This document shows, piece after piece, positions 17,577 through 26,153 of a stretch of 64,000 nt of DNA (the stretch's first letter is position 1; each line of letters begins with the position of its first letter). The stretch is from Streptomyces cyaneus (lineage in GTDB: Bacteria; Actinomycetota; Actinomycetes; Streptomycetales; Streptomycetaceae): contig NZ_RQJW01000003.1 of the NCBI RefSeq assembly GCF_004028635.1, positions 868,001 to 932,000 on the forward strand, given 5' to 3'. The notes under the pieces are model-generated. The model saw nothing but the letters and a program-made list of their open reading frames with translations, searched no databases and was not told the DNA's origin. A program made the position numbers and the translations under genes.

Positions 17577-18658
17577 GGCTCGGGGTCATCTCCCGCGCGT
17601 ACCTGGACACGCTCGTCGGACATCCCACCGTGCGCGTCACCGCGGTCGCCGACCTCGACGCCTCCCGGTCGGCCGCGGTCGCCGCCGAACTGCCCGGCGT
17701 CCGGGCGCTGACCGTCGAGGAGTTGCTGAGCAGCCCCGACGTGGACACGGTGCTGAACCTGACCGTCCCTGCGGCCCACGCGGAGATCGCCCTCGGCGCC
17801 ATCGGCCACGGCAAGAACGTCTACGGCGAGAAGCCGCTGGCCGCCGACTTCGCCGACGCGCACGCCGTGCTGGAGGCCGCCGCGAAGGCCGGGGTCGGGG
17901 TGGGATGCGCGCCGGACACCGTCCTGGGCACCGGCATCCAGACGGCTCGGGCGGCCGTGGAGGCGGGGAGCATCGGACGCCCCCAGTTCGCGTCGGCGGT
18001 GATGGTCACGCCGGGGCACGAACGCTGGCATCCCCACCCCGACTTCTACTACACCGCCGGGGGTGGCCCGCTGCTGGACATGGGGCCGTACTATCTCGCG
18101 TCCCTGATCCACCTGCTCGGTCCGGTGCGTGCCGTGATCGGGGCGGGCGGGCGGCTGCGCGGCGAGCGCGTCATCGGTTCCGGGCCGCGTGCGGGCGAGC
18201 GGATACCGGTCGAGGTCGACACTCATGTCTCCGGTGTGCTCGAGCACGTGGGTGGGACGCTGACCACGATCACGACGAGCTTCGACGGCGTGGCCACCAC
18301 AGCCGCGCCGATCGAGGTCCACGGCGACGCGGGCACCCTCGCGGTCCCGGATCCGAACCGCTTCGACGGTGAGGTACGGCTCTTCGAACTCGGCGCCCCG
18401 CAGTGGCGCGCGCTCCCGCCCTCGGCTGGCTACGTCGACGGCGCGCGGGGCGTCGGTCTGCTCGACTTCGTTTCCGCCGACGGACAGCGGGCGCCGCGTG
18501 CGAACGGCGAACTCGCCCTGCATGTGCTGGAGACGATGAGTGCCCTGCTCCGCTCGTCGGCCGAGGGACGGCGCGTCGAGCTGACCACCTCGGCACAGCC
18601 GCCCGTTCCCGTTCCGCTCACGGCTGCGCAGGACTGGAGGGGGCCCGACGCCGACTGA
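17546..18658 (+). CDS. Gfo/Idh/MocA family NAD(P)-dependent oxidoreductase
   Basis: 370 residues from the GTG at 17546, inside the end of the ThuA gene, with GAGAGGGG upstream. The Rossmann fold is IGVVGLGVISRAYLDTLVG, then VTAVADLDASR. EKPLA carries the catalytic Lys (NVYGEKPLAADFADA). The substrate domain includes GGGPLLDMGPYYLASLIHLLG with the Asp/Tyr pair. It probably oxidises a sugar or inositol-type alcohol. The overlap shows tight coupling to ThuA. No transporter is adjacent, so the substrate is open. Confidence 0.9.
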   Translation: MGDAHRIGVVGLGVISRAYLDTLVGHPTVRVTAVADLDASRSAAVAAELPGVRALTVEELLSSPDVDTVLNLTVPAAHAEIALGAIGHGKNVYGEKPLAADFADAHAVLEAAAKAGVGVGCAPDTVLGTGIQTARAAVEAGSIGRPQFASAVMVTPGHERWHPHPDFYYTAGGGPLLDMGPYYLASLIHLLGPVRAVIGAGGRLRGERVIGSGPRAGERIPVEVDTHVSGVLEHVGGTLTTITTSFDGVATTAAPIEVHGDAGTLAVPDPNRFDGEVRLFELGAPQWRALPPSAGYVDGARGVGLLDFVSADGQRAPRANGELALHVLETMSALLRSSAEGRRVELTTSAQPPVPVPLTAAQDWRGPDAD

Positions 18659-18698
18659 CGCGCGCCGCAGTGCATGCAGTGCGTGCAGTGCGCCCAGG

Positions 18699-20177
18699 TC
18701 AGTCCACGGGCCAGGTGTGCGCGGGTGCGTTCAGGTGCATGTAGTCCATGTACGTCGTGGTCATCTGCCGCAGTGCCTCACGCCGGTCCGTGGTACCGCC
18801 CTTCTCCAGGTGGTGGACCATCTCCGCCTGCCACAGGGCGCCGTTGCGAGCGGTGACACAGCGCTGCTCGATGATGCCCAGCAGGGGTTCGCGCCAGGCC
18901 GCGTCGATGCCGGCCAGCTCCAGACCCCGATGGGCCAGGGGCAGCAGTCGCCGCAACACCAGTTCCGTGACCGGCACTTCGCCCATGCCGGGCCAGTACA
19001 GGCGGGCGTCGATGCCGTCGCGGGCGGCGGTGTGGAGGTTCTCCTCGGCGACCGAGAAGGACATCCGCGTCCACACCGGCCGGTCCTCGTCGACCAGGGC
19101 GCGGGTCAGGCCGTAGTAGAAGGCGCCGTTGGCGATGATGTCGGCCACCGTGGGGCCGGCGGGCAGGACCCGGTTCTCGATGCGCAGATGCGGCCCGCTG
19201 CCGGTGACGGCATAGATGGGGCGGTTCCAGCGGTAGATCGTGCCGTTGTGCAGCGTCAGTTCGCCCAGTTGCGGAATGCCCCCGTGGTCGAGCATCTCCT
19301 GCGGGTCCTCGTCCTCGCACAGTGGCAGCAGCGCCGGGTAGTAGCGCACGTTCTCCTCGAACAGGTCGAAGACGCTGGTGATCCACCGCTCTCCGAACCA
19401 CACCCGAGGCCGTACGCCCTGGGCCTTGATCTCCTGCGGGCGGGTGTCGGTGGCCTGCTCGAACAGCGGGATACGGGTCTCGCGCCACAGCTCCTTGCCG
19501 AAGAGGAAGGGCGAGTTCGCGGCCAGGGCGATCTGTACGCCCACGACGGCCTGTGCCGCGTTCCAGTAGTCCGCGAACTCCTTCGGTGAGACCTGGAGGT
19601 GGAACTGGGTACTGGTGCACGCGGCCTCGGGGGTGATGGTGTCGGCGTAGGTCGACAGGCGCTCCACGCCGTCCACCGTGATCCGCAGGTCCTCGCCCCG
19701 GGCCGCGAAGATCTGCTCGTTGAGCAGCCGGTAGCGCGGATCGCCGGACAGGGCGGTCTCGCCCACGTCCGCCTCCCCCAGGGTCGGCAGGATGCCGACC
19801 ATGATCAGGTGCGCGCCCACGGCCGAGGCGCGTTCCTCGGCGTGGTTGAGTGCGTCGCGGATCGCCTGCTCCCAGGCGCCGGGGCCACCCGCCGTCAGTT
19901 GCCGGGGCGGAATGTTGATCTCCAGGTTGAAGCGGCCCAGCTCGCTCGACCAGGCGGGATCGGCGATCGCCCGGAGAACGTCGGTGTTGCGCATCGCCGG
20001 CAGCCCGTCGGCGTCCACCAGATTGAGCTCGATCTCCAGCCCGACCTGGGGGCGCTCGCTCTCGAACGTCGACTCGCGCAGCATCTGCGCCAGCACATCG
20101 AGGCAGGTGTGCATCTTCTCCCGGTACCGGCGGCGATCCTCCCGCGTGAACACCAGGGCCGGCACGTCACGTCCCAT
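18699..20177 (-). CDS. GCS2-family glutamate-cysteine-ligase-like carboxylate-amine ligase
   Basis: 492 residues from the ATG at 20177. Features of the family: VGLEIELNLVDADGLPA (metal/ATP site), FNLEINIPPRQL, STQFHLQVSP, LFGKELWRETRIPLFEQATD and GTIYRWNRPIYAVTGSGPHLRIENRVLPAGPT. These ATP-grasp-like ligases join a carboxylate (usually glutamate) to an amine. Actinomycetes use mycothiol rather than glutathione, so the product here is uncertain. It stands alone between opposed or distant neighbours. Confidence 0.85.
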   Translation of the reverse strand: MGRDVPALVFTREDRRRYREKMHTCLDVLAQMLRESTFESERPQVGLEIELNLVDADGLPAMRNTDVLRAIADPAWSSELGRFNLEINIPPRQLTAGGPGAWEQAIRDALNHAEERASAVGAHLIMVGILPTLGEADVGETALSGDPRYRLLNEQIFAARGEDLRITVDGVERLSTYADTITPEAACTSTQFHLQVSPKEFADYWNAAQAVVGVQIALAANSPFLFGKELWRETRIPLFEQATDTRPQEIKAQGVRPRVWFGERWITSVFDLFEENVRYYPALLPLCEDEDPQEMLDHGGIPQLGELTLHNGTIYRWNRPIYAVTGSGPHLRIENRVLPAGPTVADIIANGAFYYGLTRALVDEDRPVWTRMSFSVAEENLHTAARDGIDARLYWPGMGEVPVTELVLRRLLPLAHRGLELAGIDAAWREPLLGIIEQRCVTARNGALWQAEMVHHLEKGGTTDRREALRQMTTTYMDYMHLNAPAHTWPVD

Positions 20178-20270
20178 CGTGCCCTCCCGAGTTCCCTCGG
20201 CGGATACCTCTCGTCCCAGCGTCGCACCTCGGACGGCACCCGAACAGTCGGCGTACGGCCGTGGCCCCGC

Positions 20271-21362
20271 TCACGGGAGGAGTCCGGCCTTCTGGCAGGC
20301 GGCCCGCAGCTTCGGGACGCAGATCTGGTCGACGGTGTACACGCCGTCCTTGACGAGTGTCCGCTCGATGGTGTCGACCGTGACCGCCGTCGGGGTGAGC
20401 AGGACGGAGGGGATGTGCTTGGTGGTGGGGCTGTCGGTGCTCGTGGTGGCGACGCTCCGGGCGTCCTCGCCACGCCCCAGGGCGACGGCCATGGCGGCGG
20501 CCGCGGCGGCTTCCAGCCGGAACGGTTTGTACACCGTCATGTACTGCTCGCCCTTGACGATGCGCCGTACGGCTTCGAGGTCGGCGTCCTGACCGGTGAT
20601 CGGGGGCAGCCGCCGGACACCGGCGCTCTTGAGAGCGGCGATGACGCCCGCGGCTATGGCGTCGTTGGCCGCCAGGACACCGCCGATCCGCTCCGGGCCC
20701 AGGGCCGCTATGGCCGCGGACATGTTGGCGTGGGCGTTCTCCGTGCTCCAGCCGAGGGTCTCGTACGACCTGCCGATCTTCACCTTGCCCGTGAGGACGG
20801 ACAGCGCGCCGCTGCGGTACCACGCCGCGTTGGGGCTGGTGGGGTCGCCGTTCATCATGACGACGCTCCGGGCCTGCGCCTGGTCGCCCATGGCCTGGAG
20901 GAGCGCCTCGCCCTGGAGTCTGCCGACCCGTCCGCCGTCGAAGCTGACATAGCCGGAGATCGGGCCTTCGGCGAGCCGGTCGTAGGCGAGGACCGGCACG
21001 CCCGCCTTGCGGGCCTCCTGGATCGAGGAGCGCAACGCCCTGGTGTCGGCGGCGTCGAGGATCAGTACCCCGACCCCCTTGGTGATCATGGAGATCATCT
21101 GTTGCCGCTGTCTCGTCGCGTCGTTCTCGGCATTGGCGTACAGCATGGTGCAGCCGGGGCACAGCTCCTTCAGCCGCTCCTCGATCAGCGGCTTGTCGGA
21201 GTGCTCCCAGCGGGGCACCGTACGACTCGGGAGCAGCAGGCCGACGGTGAAACTGTCCGCACCGCCCTCGCCGTCGCTCCCGCAGGCTGTCAGGGACACC
21301 GTCAGGAGTCCCGCGACGAGTACCCCGATGACGCGCCGCACACGGGTCGGCAGGATTCTCAT
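20271..21362 (-). CDS. Sugar-binding lipoprotein, xylose type (phosphatase-linked copy)
   Basis: 363 residues from the ATG at 21362, with GGGAGGGAG upstream. Lipoprotein signal peptide with lipobox LTACGS. Periplasmic-binding fold of the CUT2/XylF type: FTVGLLLPSRTVPRWE, VGVLILDAADTRALRSSI, VLAYDRLAEGPISGYVSFDG, VVMMNGDPTSPNA, ITGQDADLEAVRRIVKGEQYMTVYKPF. The start codon lies in an ATGA overlap with the PP2C-type phosphatase at 21359-23893, so the two are co-translated. There is no ATPase or permease on this side; the importer is in the divergent operon. Confidence 0.9.
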   Translation of the reverse strand: MRILPTRVRRVIGVLVAGLLTVSLTACGSDGEGGADSFTVGLLLPSRTVPRWEHSDKPLIEERLKELCPGCTMLYANAENDATRQRQQMISMITKGVGVLILDAADTRALRSSIQEARKAGVPVLAYDRLAEGPISGYVSFDGGRVGRLQGEALLQAMGDQAQARSVVMMNGDPTSPNAAWYRSGALSVLTGKVKIGRSYETLGWSTENAHANMSAAIAALGPERIGGVLAANDAIAAGVIAALKSAGVRRLPPITGQDADLEAVRRIVKGEQYMTVYKPFRLEAAAAAAMAVALGRGEDARSVATTSTDSPTTKHIPSVLLTPTAVTVDTIERTLVKDGVYTVDQICVPKLRAACQKAGLLP

Positions 21363-23893
21363 GGCGGACTCCCTCCCTCGGGCGGGGGCTCCGCGTCCCC
21401 GGGAGCGGGCTCGCGCCGTGGTACGGCGATCTCGCTCCACACCTGCTTGCCGCCGGCCACCGGCACGGAGCCGAAGGACTCGGACATCGCCTCGACCAGC
21501 AGCAGCCCTCGGCCGCCGGTCGCCTCCCAGTCCACGATCACGGGTTTGGCGGGTGCGCGCGGCGAGGAGTCGCTCACGCTGACCCGTACCCGGCCGGCCC
21601 GGAGCGTCAGATCGACGCTGACCGGGCCCTGGGTGTGCACCAGGGCGTTGGTGACCAGTTCGGACACGACGAGCAGCACGGCATCGGTCGCTTCTTCGAC
21701 CTTCCACCGGCGCAGGGTGCGCGCGGTGAAGCGGCGGGCGTGCATCACGGCGTCGGGCAGCCGCCACACCGCCCAACCCGCCCTGGTCGGGCGGGTCTTC
21801 ATCCCGTCGTAGCGCAGCAGCAACACGGCGACGTCGTCCTCACGGCGGCCTGCGTCGCCCAGCAGGGCGTCGGCCATCCGGCCCGGATCGGCGGGGTCGG
21901 CCTCGGCCAGAGCGGTGGCGGTGCGGCGCATCCCCTCGTCCAGGGGCAGGTCGGCGGACTCGACCAGGCCGTCGGTGACCAGGGCGAGCACCGTGCCGGG
22001 GGCCAGGACGACCGAGGTCATGGGGAACTCCGCCTCCGCGAGCACGCCGAGCGGGAGCCCGCCCTCGACCTGGACCTCCTCGGTCCTGCCGTCGGGGTGG
22101 CGTACCAGCGGCGCGAGGTGACCGGCCCGGACGAACAGGGTGGTGCCGCCGTCCATGTCCAGTTCGGCATAGCAGCAGGTGGCGAAGAGATCGGTCTCCA
22201 TGCCGACGAGGAGGCGATTGGCGTGTGACATGACCACGTCGGGCGGGTGGCCCTCCACCGCGTACGCCCGGACCGCGGTACGCATCTGCCCCATGATCGT
22301 CGCGGCTCCGGCACTGTGCCCCTGTACGTCTCCGATGACCAGCGCCACCCGGTCCTCGGAGAGCGCGATCACGTCGTACCAGTCGCCGCCCACCTGCAGC
22401 CCCCGTCGGGCCGGCAGATAGCGGGCGACGGCCGTCCCGCCGGGCAGCTCGGGCAGGCGCCTGGGCAGCAGACTGCGCTGCAGCAGCGTCGCGAGCTCCT
22501 GCTCGGCGTCGTGGGCGTGGGCGCGCTTGAGGGCCTGGCCGACCAGTGCGGCGGTGGCCGTGAGCAGGGAGCGCTCCTCGGGCGCGAACTCGTGCGGCTG
22601 GTCCCAGCCGACCAGGCACACCCCGGCGGGTCGGCCCTTGGCGGGGAGCGGCAGGACGGCCAGGCCTCCGTTGCCGATGCCCACGAGTCCGGGTTCGAAG
22701 GCCGTACCGGCCGGCCACAGATCGGTACGGCCGTCCCGCAGCGCCAGCTGCAGGGTGGGCAGGGCGCTGACGGGTGCGTCCGGCCACTCCGAGCGCCACT
22801 GCGCGCGCCATGACTCCGGCCAGGCGGAGGGCTGCGGCGGGTCGAGCATGGTGACGGTGAGCCGGTCCTCCCGCAGCTCGGCGAGGGCCACCCGGTCGGC
22901 GCCCAGCGGTTCACGCAGCGCGGCCACCACCACGCGGCCGACGTCACGGACCTCCGTGGCGTCGTCGAGTGCGGCGGTCAGCCACTGGATCCTGGAGACG
23001 TCGTCGGCGCTCCGGCGCAGTACCGATGTCGCCGTCACCACGCCCAGCACCTGGTCCGGCCGGTCGTCGGTGCCCAGCACCAGCCGGCAGTTCAGGTTCA
23101 GCCAGCGCATCTCACCGGTGGGGCGGCGGACACGGAACTCCAGCTCCCGTCGCCCGAACGCCGGGGTGGCGGGCTCCAGGACCGACATCAGCGCGTGCAT
23201 GTCCTCGGGAAGGGCGTGCGCGAGCAGGGTGTCCGCCTTGCCGTCGAAGTCGTCGGGCGTGATGCCGACCAGTTCGAGCATCGTGTCGTCGGCCTCGACC
23301 AGGCCCGTGTTCGGCACCAGGACGAAGGAGCCGACTCGCAGGCTCTGCAGGGCGGGACCGAGCAGCGGCGCCGGCGCGGGTCGCCCGGTTGCGGCCTGGA
23401 GCAGGCCCGCGACCGCGTCGGCGTACCGCTCGAGGAAGCGCTGGTGCTCGGCCTCGAAGCCGGTTCGGGCGGCGCCCACGACGACTAGGCAGCCCAGCCG
23501 TGTGCCGTCCGACCCGAGCGGCAGCGCGCCGAGCGACAGCTCCGCCCGTGGCGGCATCGGGCCGCCCTCGGGATAGGAGGCGAGTTCGGGGGGGTTCAGC
23601 CACAGGGGGCGGCCGGTGCGGAAGGCGTAGGCCGCGGGTGAGCCACCGGAGACGGGCAGACGCTCCGGCAGACCGTACTCGGAGATGGCGCAGCCGACTT
23701 TTTCCGTCAGCCGGAGCTCCTCTTCGCCCGCGCCGGGCACGTAGACGGCCGCCAGCGCCGCTCCGGCGAACCTGAGGACCCGGTCGGTCGCGGCGGCCTC
23801 CGGTACCGGAAGGGGTGGACCGATGTCCGGGGCGCCGGCCTCGGATGCCCGCAGCTCGGGGAATCCGGCCCAGGAACGGCCGTCATGAGGCAT
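21359..23893 (-). CDS. GAF-PAS-GAF SpoIIE-type PP2C phosphatase with C-terminal HATPase domain
   Basis: 844 residues. A GAF-like region lies at about 35-165 and a PAS at about 187-295 (VEADDTMLELVGITPDDF, then GEMRWLNLNCRLVLG). A second GAF follows at about 315-460. The SpoIIE/PP2C phosphatase is at about 470-700, with metal motifs GDWYDVI (near 501) and VIGDVQGHSAGAA and a late LVTDGLVES. A HATPase/anti-sigma-kinase-like domain ends it (LVVSELVTNALVHTQG, GRGLLLVEAMSESFG). No membrane segment is evident, so it is cytosolic. Such proteins act on anti-sigma-factor antagonists. Its coupling to a sugar-binding lipoprotein is the unusual part. Confidence 0.92.
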   Translation of the reverse strand: MPHDGRSWAGFPELRASEAGAPDIGPPLPVPEAAATDRVLRFAGAALAAVYVPGAGEEELRLTEKVGCAISEYGLPERLPVSGGSPAAYAFRTGRPLWLNPPELASYPEGGPMPPRAELSLGALPLGSDGTRLGCLVVVGAARTGFEAEHQRFLERYADAVAGLLQAATGRPAPAPLLGPALQSLRVGSFVLVPNTGLVEADDTMLELVGITPDDFDGKADTLLAHALPEDMHALMSVLEPATPAFGRRELEFRVRRPTGEMRWLNLNCRLVLGTDDRPDQVLGVVTATSVLRRSADDVSRIQWLTAALDDATEVRDVGRVVVAALREPLGADRVALAELREDRLTVTMLDPPQPSAWPESWRAQWRSEWPDAPVSALPTLQLALRDGRTDLWPAGTAFEPGLVGIGNGGLAVLPLPAKGRPAGVCLVGWDQPHEFAPEERSLLTATAALVGQALKRAHAHDAEQELATLLQRSLLPRRLPELPGGTAVARYLPARRGLQVGGDWYDVIALSEDRVALVIGDVQGHSAGAATIMGQMRTAVRAYAVEGHPPDVVMSHANRLLVGMETDLFATCCYAELDMDGGTTLFVRAGHLAPLVRHPDGRTEEVQVEGGLPLGVLAEAEFPMTSVVLAPGTVLALVTDGLVESADLPLDEGMRRTATALAEADPADPGRMADALLGDAGRREDDVAVLLLRYDGMKTRPTRAGWAVWRLPDAVMHARRFTARTLRRWKVEEATDAVLLVVSELVTNALVHTQGPVSVDLTLRAGRVRVSVSDSSPRAPAKPVIVDWEATGGRGLLLVEAMSESFGSVPVAGGKQVWSEIAVPRREPAPGDAEPPPEGGSPP

Positions 23894-24213
23894 GTCCGCT
23901 ACCTACCTCCCGCCCATGCCGCTGGTGCCGACATATGGAGATATAGGGGCACTCTCACACCAGAATCGCATAGGTGTGCATTCAGGACAGATGGGCGTCA
24001 TGGATAGGCGTCATCACCTTCTCCGGCGGACCTGACCGCGGGCCCGCCCACCGCATTCGCAGATCACCGCGGCCGGTGTCACACTGACGACGTGGTCGGA
24101 CTTCTGCCCGGCAGCACGCGAGCAGCCGCGTGTGAGGTCGGCGACCGTGATCCGCCAGGACCTCTGTGACCGCCCCTCCCCACGCACGGCGAAGGTCAAG
24201 GGAGGTCTCCCAC
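23894..24213. other. 320-bp divergent control region of the two sugar-binding-protein operons
   Basis: No gene found. It separates the phosphatase/lipoprotein operon (left) from the importer operon (right). An AT-richer patch (ACATATGGAGATATAGGGG, 23931-23949) lies 37 bases before the phosphatase start and probably holds its promoter. GGGCGTCATGGATAGGCGTCAT (split as GGCGTCATGGAT and AGGCGTCAT) forms a short direct repeat around 23993-24014. No convincing palindromic operator was seen. Confidence 0.5.
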
Positions 24214-25317
24214 ATGAAGACCCGCACCCGGGACGTGGCCATGACCGTGGCCGCGCTCTCCACGGCCGTCGCCCTCGCGGCCTGCGGGTCGTCCGGCGAC
24301 AGCCCGTCGGGCGACGGGAGCGAAACCAACGGTGGAGACACGCCGACCGTCGGACTGCTGCTGCCGGACTCCACCACGGCCCGCTGGGAGACCCAGGACG
24401 GCCCCTTGCTCGAGACGAAGATCAAGGAGCTGTGCGGCGACTGCGAGGTCGAGCACGCCAATGCCAAGGCCGACGTGGCCCTCCAGCAGGAACAGATGGA
24501 CTCGATGATCACCGCGGGCGTCGACGCCATCCTGCTCGTGGCCGTGGACGCGAGATCCCTCTCCGCGGGGGTCCGGAGCGCGAACGAAGCAGACATCCCG
24601 GTGATCGCCTACGACCGTCTCGCCGAGGGCCCGATCTCGGGCTACGTCTCCTTCGACGGTGAGGAGGTCGGCAGACTCCAGGGCCGGGCGCTGCTCAAGG
24701 CCATGGGGGACGCGGCCGACCGCCAGATCGTGATGATGAACGGCGATCCCAGCGACCCCAACGCGGTGTCGTTCAAGAAGGGCGCGCTGTTCGTGCTCGA
24801 GGGCCGGGTGGAGATCGGCAAGGAGTACGACACCCTCCAGTGGAGGCCGGAGAACGCGCACATGAACATGTCCGGCGCCATCTCCGCCCTCGGCGTCGGC
24901 AACATCGACGGGGTCTACGCGGCCAACGACGGCCTCGCCGCCGGCAGCATCTCCGCCCTCAAGTCGAACAAGGTCGACCCGCTTCCCCCCGTCACCGGGC
25001 AGGACGCCGAACTCGGGGCCCTGCACCGCATCCTGCGCGGCGACCAGTACATGACCGTCTACAAGCCCTTCGCGCCCGAGGCTTCCGCGGCCGCCACCAT
25101 GGCGGTTGCCGCGGCCCGCGGTGAGAGCCTCGACCGCGTCGCCACGGACGAGGTGAGCACCCGCGGCGCCGACGCGGTTCCGGCCGTCATGCTCACCCCC
25201 GTGTCCGTGACCGTCGACAACATCAAGGACACCGTGGTGAAGGACGGCGTGTACACGATCGAGCAGATCTGCACTCCCGAACTGAGAGCCGCCTGCGACG
25301 AAGCCGGTCTGACCTGA
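24214..25317 (+). CDS. Sugar ABC transporter substrate-binding lipoprotein, xylose type
   Basis: 367 residues from the ATG at 24214, with AAGGGAGG upstream. Lipobox ALAACGSS. The fold matches the divergent lipoprotein, with YDRLAEGPISGYVSFDG identical in both. Also GLLLPDSTTARWETQDGP, ILLVAVDARSLSAGV, IVMMNGDPSDPNAV, PVTGQDAELGALHRILRGDQYMTVYKPF. It binds a pentose or other monosaccharide and delivers it to the importer encoded by the next two genes (62 bases to the ATPase, which then overlaps the permease). Confidence 0.93.
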   Translation: MKTRTRDVAMTVAALSTAVALAACGSSGDSPSGDGSETNGGDTPTVGLLLPDSTTARWETQDGPLLETKIKELCGDCEVEHANAKADVALQQEQMDSMITAGVDAILLVAVDARSLSAGVRSANEADIPVIAYDRLAEGPISGYVSFDGEEVGRLQGRALLKAMGDAADRQIVMMNGDPSDPNAVSFKKGALFVLEGRVEIGKEYDTLQWRPENAHMNMSGAISALGVGNIDGVYAANDGLAAGSISALKSNKVDPLPPVTGQDAELGALHRILRGDQYMTVYKPFAPEASAAATMAVAAARGESLDRVATDEVSTRGADAVPAVMLTPVSVTVDNIKDTVVKDGVYTIEQICTPELRAACDEAGLT

Positions 25318-25379
25318 CCGGCCCGTGCCCCGAGACCAGGTCCGGCCCTCGTCGGGCCCCGGGAAGGAGATGGTGTCCC

Positions 25380-26153
25380 GTGCCGGCTCCCCCCTTGCTG
25401 GCGCTGCGCGGCGTGTGCAAGAGATTCGGCGTCGTCGAGGTGCTCAGCGACGTCGAGCTGGAGATTCACGCCGGCCAGGTCGTCGCCCTGCTGGGCGACA
25501 ACGGGGCCGGCAAGTCCACCCTGGTCAAGGTGATCTCCGGCGTCATCCCGGCCGACAAGGGCGTCATCGAGTGGGAGGGGCGGGCGGTCCATATCAGGCG
25601 TCCCCATGACGCACGGGAGCTCGGCATCGCCACCGTCTACCAGGACCTCGCGCTCTGCGGGAACCTCGATGTCGTCGGCAATCTGTTCCTCGGACGGGAG
25701 ATCCGCAGGTTCGGCTTCCTCGACGAGATGGAGATGGAGCGCCGCTCCAGACACCTGCTGGATCGTCTGACCAGGGGCGTCCCCGATCTGCGCGCCCCTG
25801 TCGTCTCGCTGTCCAGCGGCCAGCGGCAGACGGTCGCCATCGCCCGCTCGCTGCTCGGCGAGCCGCGGGTACTCCTCCTGGACGAACCGACCGCGGCCCT
25901 GGGATTCGAGCAGACCACCGAGGTCCTGGACCTCGTCGACGAGCTGCGTGACCGCGGCATGGGAATCGTCCTCATCAGCCACAACATGGGCGACGTCAAG
26001 GCTCTGGCGGACCGCGCCGCCGTACTGCGGCTCGGCCGCAACAACGGCTTCTTCGACGTGAACACCGCCTCCCAGGAACAGATCATCGCCTCCGTCACCG
26101 GCGCGACGGAGAACGTGCCCCGTCAGATGAGCCACCGGGAGGCGGGGTGGTGA
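25380..26153 (+). CDS. Sugar ABC importer ATP-binding protein (single ATPase domain, XylG/RbsA-like half)
   Basis: 257 residues, GTG start with GGAAGGAG upstream. Walker A GDNGAGKST, Q-loop TVYQDLAL, signature LSSGQRQTVAIARSLL, Walker B RVLLLDEPTAAL, H-loop VLISHN. CUT2 ATPases are usually double-domain proteins of about 500 residues; this is a single-domain form that must homodimerise. Its stop overlaps the GTG start of the permease gene. Confidence 0.93.
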   Translation: MPAPPLLALRGVCKRFGVVEVLSDVELEIHAGQVVALLGDNGAGKSTLVKVISGVIPADKGVIEWEGRAVHIRRPHDARELGIATVYQDLALCGNLDVVGNLFLGREIRRFGFLDEMEMERRSRHLLDRLTRGVPDLRAPVVSLSSGQRQTVAIARSLLGEPRVLLLDEPTAALGFEQTTEVLDLVDELRDRGMGIVLISHNMGDVKALADRAAVLRLGRNNGFFDVNTASQEQIIASVTGATENVPRQMSHREAGW

